Below, piece after piece: positions 59,231 to 64,000 of a stretch of DNA of 64,000 bases (position 1 is the stretch's first letter; each line of letters starts with the position of its first letter). Source of the stretch: Telmatospirillum sp. (GTDB lineage Bacteria; Pseudomonadota; Alphaproteobacteria; Rhodospirillales; Magnetospirillaceae); assembly GCA_031291415.1 (NCBI GenBank), contig JARLJB010000276.1, positions 1 through 64,000 on the forward strand, given 5' to 3'. The translations under genes and the position numbers were made by a program. Below the pieces are notes generated by a model that was not told where the DNA came from, did not search any database, and was given only the letters and a program-made list of their open reading frames with translations.

Positions 59231-60325
59231 TCAAGGCACGTTTGCCTCTGTCTCCCCTGTAATCCACCCACCGCCCAGGACGCGTTCGCCATCGTAAAAG
59301 ACGCAGGCCTGTCCGGGGGCGACGCCTTCCTCGGGCTGGGTGAAGGCGACGGCGGCCTTGTCGCCCGGCATCAATGTCAGCATCGCGGCGACCGGTTCGC
59401 GGGTCGAGCGGATTTTCACGGCGACTGCCTGCGGCCCGCTGACGCCGTCCTCGCCCAGCCAATTGATGCCGGTCAGCGTGATGCGGCTGCGTCCCAACGC
59501 CTCCTTCGGGCCAACGATCACCCGCCGGCCGGGGGCGTCCAGACGCACCACGTAAAGCGGCGGACCGCCTCCCAGGCGAAGCCCCTTACGCTGGCCGACC
59601 GTGTAATGGATGACCCCCTGATGCTGGCCCAGCACCCGGCCGTCGATATCGACGATGTCGCCAGGCTCGATGGCGCCCGGCCGCAACCGCTCGACCAGAC
59701 CGGCATAGTCGCGGTCGGGCACGAAGCAGATGTCCTGGCTGTCGGGCTTGACCGCCACCGGCAGGCCGAAGCGCTTGGCGATCGCCCGCGTTTCGTCCTT
59801 CGAGGACATGCCGCCCAGCGGAAAGCGCAGGAAGTCGAGCTGCTGACGCGTCGTGGTGAACAGGAAATAGCTCTGGTCGCGGCTGTGGTCGGCGCCGCGC
59901 AGCAGGCGCGGCCCCGCCTCGCCGTCCTCGCGCAGGACGTAATGGCCGGTGGCCAGGGCCTCGGCCCCCAGGTCGCGGGCCACCGCGAACAGGTCGCGAA
60001 ACTTCACCGTCTGATTGCAAAGAACGCAGGGAATCGGCGTCTCTCCGGCAACATAGGAATCGGCGAAGCGTTCGATCACGTCCTCGCGGAAGGTGCTTTC
60101 GTAATCCACCACGTAATGCGGAATGCCCAGCACGTCGGCGACCCGGCGGGCATCGTGGATATCTTTGCCGGCACAGCAACTGTTGGCGCGCCCGACCGCC
60201 TTGCCATGGTCGTAAAGCTGCATGGTGACGCCGACCACATCCCATCCCGCTTCCTGCAACAGCGCGGCGGTGGCCGAGGAGTCAACCCCGCCCGACATGG
60301 CGACGACGATACGCCCGCCCATCAT
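59231..60325 (-). CDS. mnmA: tRNA 2-thiouridylase MnmA
   Basis: 364 residues. PP-loop SGGVDSS (11-17), the catalytic Cys pair at 103 (PCVLCN) and 200 (DICFVP), and GHY at 127-129, matching the spacing of E. coli MnmA. Thiolates U34 of Lys, Glu and Gln tRNAs. Start at 60325 chosen from the fold. Overlaps DUF599 in ATGA. Host gene. Confidence 0.95.
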   Translation of the reverse strand: MMGGRIVVAMSGGVDSSATAALLQEAGWDVVGVTMQLYDHGKAVGRANSCCAGKDIHDARRVADVLGIPHYVVDYESTFREDVIERFADSYVAGETPIPCVLCNQTVKFRDLFAVARDLGAEALATGHYVLREDGEAGPRLLRGADHSRDQSYFLFTTTRQQLDFLRFPLGGMSSKDETRAIAKRFGLPVAVKPDSQDICFVPDRDYAGLVERLRPGAIEPGDIVDIDGRVLGQHQGVIHYTVGQRKGLRLGGGPPLYVVRLDAPGRRVIVGPKEALGRSRITLTGINWLGEDGVSGPQAVAVKIRSTREPVAAMLTLMPGDKAAVAFTQPEEGVAPGQACVFYDGERVLGGGWITGETEANVP

Positions 60326-61014
60326 CGGGCCTCGCGGCGCAGGGCGCGGCGGGTCCGCGAATGGAACTCGCGGCGCCAGAGGATCGCCACCACAGCGACC
60401 GTTGCCGCCACGAAGGCCAGCGGATGGAGAAACCAGGCCAGCGTCGCCAGCGCGAAGTAATAGCCGCGCAGACCCTGGTTGAAACTGCGCGCCCCCAATT
60501 CGTTGACCCGCGCCGCGCGAACCGCGAAGGCTTCCTTCTCCTCCTCGGGATCGGTCGCGGCCGGCGCGCTGCCGGCCAGAATGCTGCAATAGTTGAACTG
60601 CCGCAGGCTCCAGGTGAATTTGAGGAAGCTATATATGAAGACCAATCCCAGCAGCAGCAGCTTGCCCTCGAACAGATCCTTGCTGACCGGCGTCACGAAG
60701 GGAATGCCCTGGATGGTGTTGTAGGCATGGTCCGCGGTCCCGGCCATCGCCGCCACGCCGCCCAGGATCAGAACGGTGGCCGAGGCGAAGAACGAGACGC
60801 TGTGCATCAGATTGGCGATCAGCGTGCTGTCGACGATGCGGTTGTCCCGGTTGGTCAGCCGGCGCATCCATTCGAGACGCTCGGCATTGACCGCCGCGGT
60901 CAGACTGTTCTTCGACAGATCCGTGTGATCGACGATGATCCCGAACGTCTGCCATAAACCGAAGGACAGGACCAACGCCGCCAGATCGACAACAGAAAAA
61001 TTCAGCATACTCAC
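60322..61014 (-). CDS. DUF599 membrane protein
   Basis: 230 residues with four membrane segments (about 8-28, 68-90, 115-135, 190-215) and the conserved NREHWM-like segment [17 protein letters not shown] and [11 protein letters not shown]-like loop. Host gene, function unknown. Confidence 0.85.
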   Translation of the reverse strand: MSMLNFSVVDLAALVLSFGLWQTFGIIVDHTDLSKNSLTAAVNAERLEWMRRLTNRDNRIVDSTLIANLMHSVSFFASATVLILGGVAAMAGTADHAYNTIQGIPFVTPVSKDLFEGKLLLLGLVFIYSFLKFTWSLRQFNYCSILAGSAPAATDPEEEKEAFAVRAARVNELGARSFNQGLRGYYFALATLAWFLHPLAFVAATVAVVAILWRREFHSRTRRALRREAR

Positions 61015-61018
61015 TCGC

Positions 61019-61729
61019 TCAACGGGACTGGCTCAGTCCCATGGCCCAGAAATCGGTCTCAAGGCGGACCGCCTGGCGAAACACCGCCACCAGCCGCTCA
61101 AACCGGCCGGCCCCGCCGTGTGACGCCATCAGGCGGTCGAGATGCTCCACCTGCGCTCCGGCCAGTTCCTGATACTCGTCGCCGGCATAGCTGTCGATCC
61201 ACGCCTGAAACGGATTCTCGCGCGGCACCTTGCCACGGATCACCCTGGTGCCCTTTTCCCGAAGCCGGGTGCCGATCTCGGCATAGCCGATGACGCAGGG
61301 AGACAAGGCGACGAACAGGTCGAGAAGATCGCCGGCCGACCCGCGGTCCAGCACAAAGCGCGTGTAGGCGGTGGTCGCCTGGGCTTCCGCCACATCGACC
61401 ATCTCGGCCTGGGTGATCCCCCACTTGTGGCAATATTGCACATGCAGCCCCATCTCGGCGAGGATGCCGGCCATGGCGGCGGCGGCCTGACGGATGTCTT
61501 CCAAGGTGTCGCTCTTGTACACCGCCAGACCGTAGGCGCGGGCGAACTGCTTCAGAAACAGATAGTCCTGGCTCAGATAATGGCGGAAGCAATCCTCGGG
61601 CAGCGTTCCGTCGCCCAGGCGGCGCACGAACTCGTGTCCGACATAGGCCTCCCAGTCCGGGCCGACCGCTTGGCGCAGCCTGGCAAACAATGTCTGTTTC
61701 GTTCCGGTCATGGCGTCACTCGCGTTCAT
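61019..61729 (-). CDS. tenA: TenA-type thiaminase II
   Basis: 236 residues, all helical. FRHYLSQDYLFLKQFARAYG, the active-site Cys in ALSPCVIGYAEIG, and WIDSYAGDEYQEL match TenA. Salvages thiamin pyrimidine. The start overlaps the iscX stop; a start six codons later is also possible. Host gene. Confidence 0.9.
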   Translation of the reverse strand: MNASDAMTGTKQTLFARLRQAVGPDWEAYVGHEFVRRLGDGTLPEDCFRHYLSQDYLFLKQFARAYGLAVYKSDTLEDIRQAAAAMAGILAEMGLHVQYCHKWGITQAEMVDVAEAQATTAYTRFVLDRGSAGDLLDLFVALSPCVIGYAEIGTRLREKGTRVIRGKVPRENPFQAWIDSYAGDEYQELAGAQVEHLDRLMASHGGAGRFERLVAVFRQAVRLETDFWAMGLSQSR

Positions 61730-61910
61730 CGATCCAAGCCATCTGGATCGCTTCCAGAGTCTTCTCGTCCGACTTTCCCGGATCGTCGTCGAAGCCCGGC
61801 AAAGCGCAGACCCAGTTGTGCAGATCGGTGAACCGCAGATTCACGTTGTCGTCATCGGGATGAGCGTCTTCAAGCGCTATGGCGATGTCACGAATATCGG
61901 TCCAACGCAT
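61716..61910 (-). CDS. iscX: IscX
   Basis: 64 residues: MRWTDIRDIAIALEDAHPDDDNVNLRFTDLHNWV is nearly invariant in IscX. Modulates IscS in Fe-S assembly. Follows fdx, as in many isc operons. Confidence 0.93.
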   Translation of the reverse strand: MRWTDIRDIAIALEDAHPDDDNVNLRFTDLHNWVCALPGFDDDPGKSDEKTLEAIQMAWIDERE

Positions 61911-61914
61911 GCTG

Positions 61915-62250
61915 CTACTTGTCGATCATCATGTTGCGCGTCGCCGCCGGCAGAGTCACCTCAAGACCGTCGTATTCCTTCTTCATGATCAGCTGACAGC
62001 CAAGACGCGAGGTCTGCGTCAGGCCAAACGCCAGATCGAGCATGTCCTCCTCGTCATCGCTGGCCGTCGGCAGTTTGTCGGCCCATTCCGGCGAAACGAT
62101 CACATGACAGGTGGAACAGGCCAGCGATCCCTCGCAGGCGCCTTCCAACTCGATCTTGTTGCGATGGGCAATTTCGAGAACCGACAGCCCCTCCGGCGCC
62201 TCCACCTCGTGGCGGGTACCATTCGGCTCAACGAATGTCATCTTTGGCAT
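61915..62250 (-). CDS. fdx: 2Fe-2S ferredoxin of the isc operon
   Basis: 111 residues of adrenodoxin type. Cluster ligands Cys-x5-Cys-x2-Cys ([12 protein letters not shown]) and a distant Cys (RLGCQLI). Electron donor in Fe-S assembly. Confidence 0.93.
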   Translation of the reverse strand: MPKMTFVEPNGTRHEVEAPEGLSVLEIAHRNKIELEGACEGSLACSTCHVIVSPEWADKLPTASDDEEDMLDLAFGLTQTSRLGCQLIMKKEYDGLEVTLPAATRNMMIDK

Positions 62251-62294
62251 GGAAGCCTCTCCTAAATTTCAGTACGCGAGTCCAAGGCAACGGA

Positions 62295-64000
62295 TCATTT
62301 CGTGCCGTCGCCCAGGCTTTTCCCCAGATTTTCCACCGTCATGCCAGCCAGAGCCTGCCGAATGCCCCGGTCCATCCGACGTTCGGCGAACACCTTGGTC
62401 CCCGTTTCCAAGGCGGCGGCGGCGGCCAGAACGGCATCGCGGTCGCCGTCCTTCACCGTCCGCTCGACGTCGTCGAGCGCCCGGTTGATCACCGCCTGTT
62501 CCGCGGTCGACAACAGATCGGCGTCGACCGCCAGGGCGGCTTTGACGGCCAGCGCCGAACGCTCGGCCTCGACCTTGGCCTCGACCAGCAGGCGGGCGGT
62601 CATGTCCTCCTCTGCATGCTCAAGGGAATCGCGCAGCATGGTGGCCATCTCGTCGTCGGTCAGTCCGTAGGACGGCTTCACCGAAACCGCCTGCTCGACC
62701 TCCGTGGTGGTTTCCTTGGCCGAAACGGTCAACAAACCGTCGGCATCGACAGCGAAGGTCACGCGGATCCGCGCCGCGCCGGCCGCCATCGCCGGGATGC
62801 CCGACAACACGAAGCGGGCCAGCGACCGGCATTGATCGACCATCTCGCGCTCGCCCTGCACGACATGGATCAGCATGGCGTCCTGGCCGTCCTGATAGGT
62901 GGTGAACTCCTGCGCCATCGCCACCGGGATCGGCGTATTGCGCGGAATGACCTTCTCGACGATACCGCCCATGGTCTCGATGCCAAGCGACAAGGGCGTG
63001 ACATCGAGCAGCAAGGTATCGGAACCGGCGGTCAGCGCCTCGGCCTGCAGGGCGGCGCCAACCGCGACGACCTCGTCCGGATTGATGTTGGCCAGGGGCT
63101 CGCGGCCGAAAAATTCGGCGACCCGGCGGCGGACCAGCGGCACGCGCGTCGAACCGCCGACCAGCACCACGCCTTTGATATCCTCAATACCGACGCCGGC
63201 GTCGACCAGCACGGCCCGGCAGATGGCAATGGTCCGCTCGACGAACGGCGCCGCCATTGCTTCGAAAGCCGCCAGTTCCAGACGATGACGGCTGGTTTTG
63301 CCGTCCAGTTCGATCACCCACTCGCCCCAGGTGCTGGACGACAGGCATTCCTTGGCCATGCGGCCGGTCGCCAGGGCCTGTTTGGCCTCCGACGAGGTGA
63401 TGGCGACGTCGCCGAAGGTCACTGCGCGCTCGGCCAGAAAGGACTCGGCGATGGCATGATCGAAGTCGTCGCCGCCCAGCGCCGCATCGCCACCGGTGGC
63501 GCGCACCTGGAAAACGCCTTTTTCCATGCGGAGAATCGAAATGTCGAAGGTGCCGCCGCCCAGATCATAGACGGCGTAAAGCCCCTCCGACTGATTGTCG
63601 AGACCATAGGCCAGCGCCGCCGCCGTCGGCTCGTTGACCAGGCGCAGCACGGCAAGACCAGCCAGCCGCGCCGCGTCCTTGGTGGCGCTGCGCGCCCCGT
63701 CGTCGAAATAGGCGGGAACCGTCACCACTGCCCGGTCGACCGTCTTGCCAAGCACCGCCTCGGCCCGCGCCTTGACGGCCCGCAGGATATCGGCGGAAAC
63801 CTCGACCGGCGTCAGGGTCCGCCCCGACACCTTGAGGCGCACCATGCCGCCGTCGGCCGCCACGTCGAGTTCGAAGGGCAAGGTGCCGGCCAGCGACTTG
63901 ACGTCGGCAACGCCGCGTCCCATCAGCCGCTTGATCGAGCTCACCACCGTCTCGGGATTGTCGAGCAATTCGCGCCTAGCCTCGCGGCCGACCAGAATCG
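62295..64000 (-). CDS. hscA: HscA chaperone (partial, cut by window edge)
   Basis: About 568 C-terminal residues of the Hsp70 HscA. IKRLMGRG, the phosphate-binding [38 protein letters not shown] and the substrate domain with [17 protein letters not shown] are present. The frame stays open to base 64000, so the N-terminal 30-60 residues lie beyond the window. Works with HscB on IscU. Confidence 0.93.
   Translation of the reverse strand, partial: ILVGREARRELLDNPETVVSSIKRLMGRGVADVKSLAGTLPFELDVAADGGMVRLKVSGRTLTPVEVSADILRAVKARAEAVLGKTVDRAVVTVPAYFDDGARSATKDAARLAGLAVLRLVNEPTAAALAYGLDNQSEGLYAVYDLGGGTFDISILRMEKGVFQVRATGGDAALGGDDFDHAIAESFLAERAVTFGDVAITSSEAKQALATGRMAKECLSSSTWGEWVIELDGKTSRHRLELAAFEAMAAPFVERTIAICRAVLVDAGVGIEDIKGVVLVGGSTRVPLVRRRVAEFFGREPLANINPDEVVAVGAALQAEALTAGSDTLLLDVTPLSLGIETMGGIVEKVIPRNTPIPVAMAQEFTTYQDGQDAMLIHVVQGEREMVDQCRSLARFVLSGIPAMAAGAARIRVTFAVDADGLLTVSAKETTTEVEQAVSVKPSYGLTDDEMATMLRDSLEHAEEDMTARLLVEAKVEAERSALAVKAALAVDADLLSTAEQAVINRALDDVERTVKDGDRDAVLAAAAALETGTKVFAERRMDRGIRQALAGMTVENLGKSLGDGTK

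Noticed and set aside
59195-60460. 421-codon plus frame opposite mnmA
   Set aside because: mnmA is unmistakable with both catalytic Cys; the plus frame is a codon-bias shadow.

Overview
GC-rich alphaproteobacterial chromosome (probably Rhodospirillales, judged only from protein style and codon use). The right edge is ordinary host DNA on the minus strand: the tail of an isc cluster (partial hscA, fdx, iscX), tenA, a DUF599 membrane protein, mnmA and tRNA-Met(CAT). Almost everything else is acquired DNA.

From about 9316 to 59156 lies a roughly 49.8-kb prophage inserted in the tRNA-Met gene. It is bounded by a 47-bp direct repeat, and its tyrosine integrase abuts the intact tRNA. The leftward half (minus strand) holds, in transcription order: an HTH regulator and replication genes (CHC2/Toprim primase, SF3 helicase, an array of GGAGGGTT repeats), a putative late regulator followed by a terminator, a lambda-type head and packaging module, a Mu-type contractile tail, tail fibres and a lysis cassette (holin-like proteins, GH24 lysozyme, nested Rz/Rz1). 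The rightward half (plus strand, 45.5-59 kb) holds the control region, a toxin-antitoxin pair, early genes (ParB-like, DUF2303, SSB, ASCH), a diversity-generating retroelement (DGR) and the integration genes.

The DGR is the most striking system. Two paralogous DUF1566/C-type-lectin-like target proteins (48144-48689 and 53958-54506) each end in a 100-nt variable repeat. An Avd-like accessory gene, one template repeat (55092-55191) and a DGR reverse transcriptase follow. The two variable repeats each differ from the template at 12 positions, and every one of those positions is an adenine in the template. Each variable repeat is followed by a 9-bp-stem tetraloop hairpin that the template lacks. 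Both targets sit in the early operon, far from the tail-fibre genes, so this does not look like the classical receptor-switching arrangement.

Left of the prophage (1-9316) is a second accessory block: a TacA/TacT-like toxin-antitoxin pair, an HNH protein, a Kiwa-like defence pair with a frameshifted kwaB, a Drt2-like antiviral reverse transcriptase with an 880-bp gene-free tract upstream, a ParD/ParE pair and a frameshifted large serine recombinase whose reading frame ends inside the tRNA-derived attachment repeat. This suggests successive insertions at one tRNA locus.
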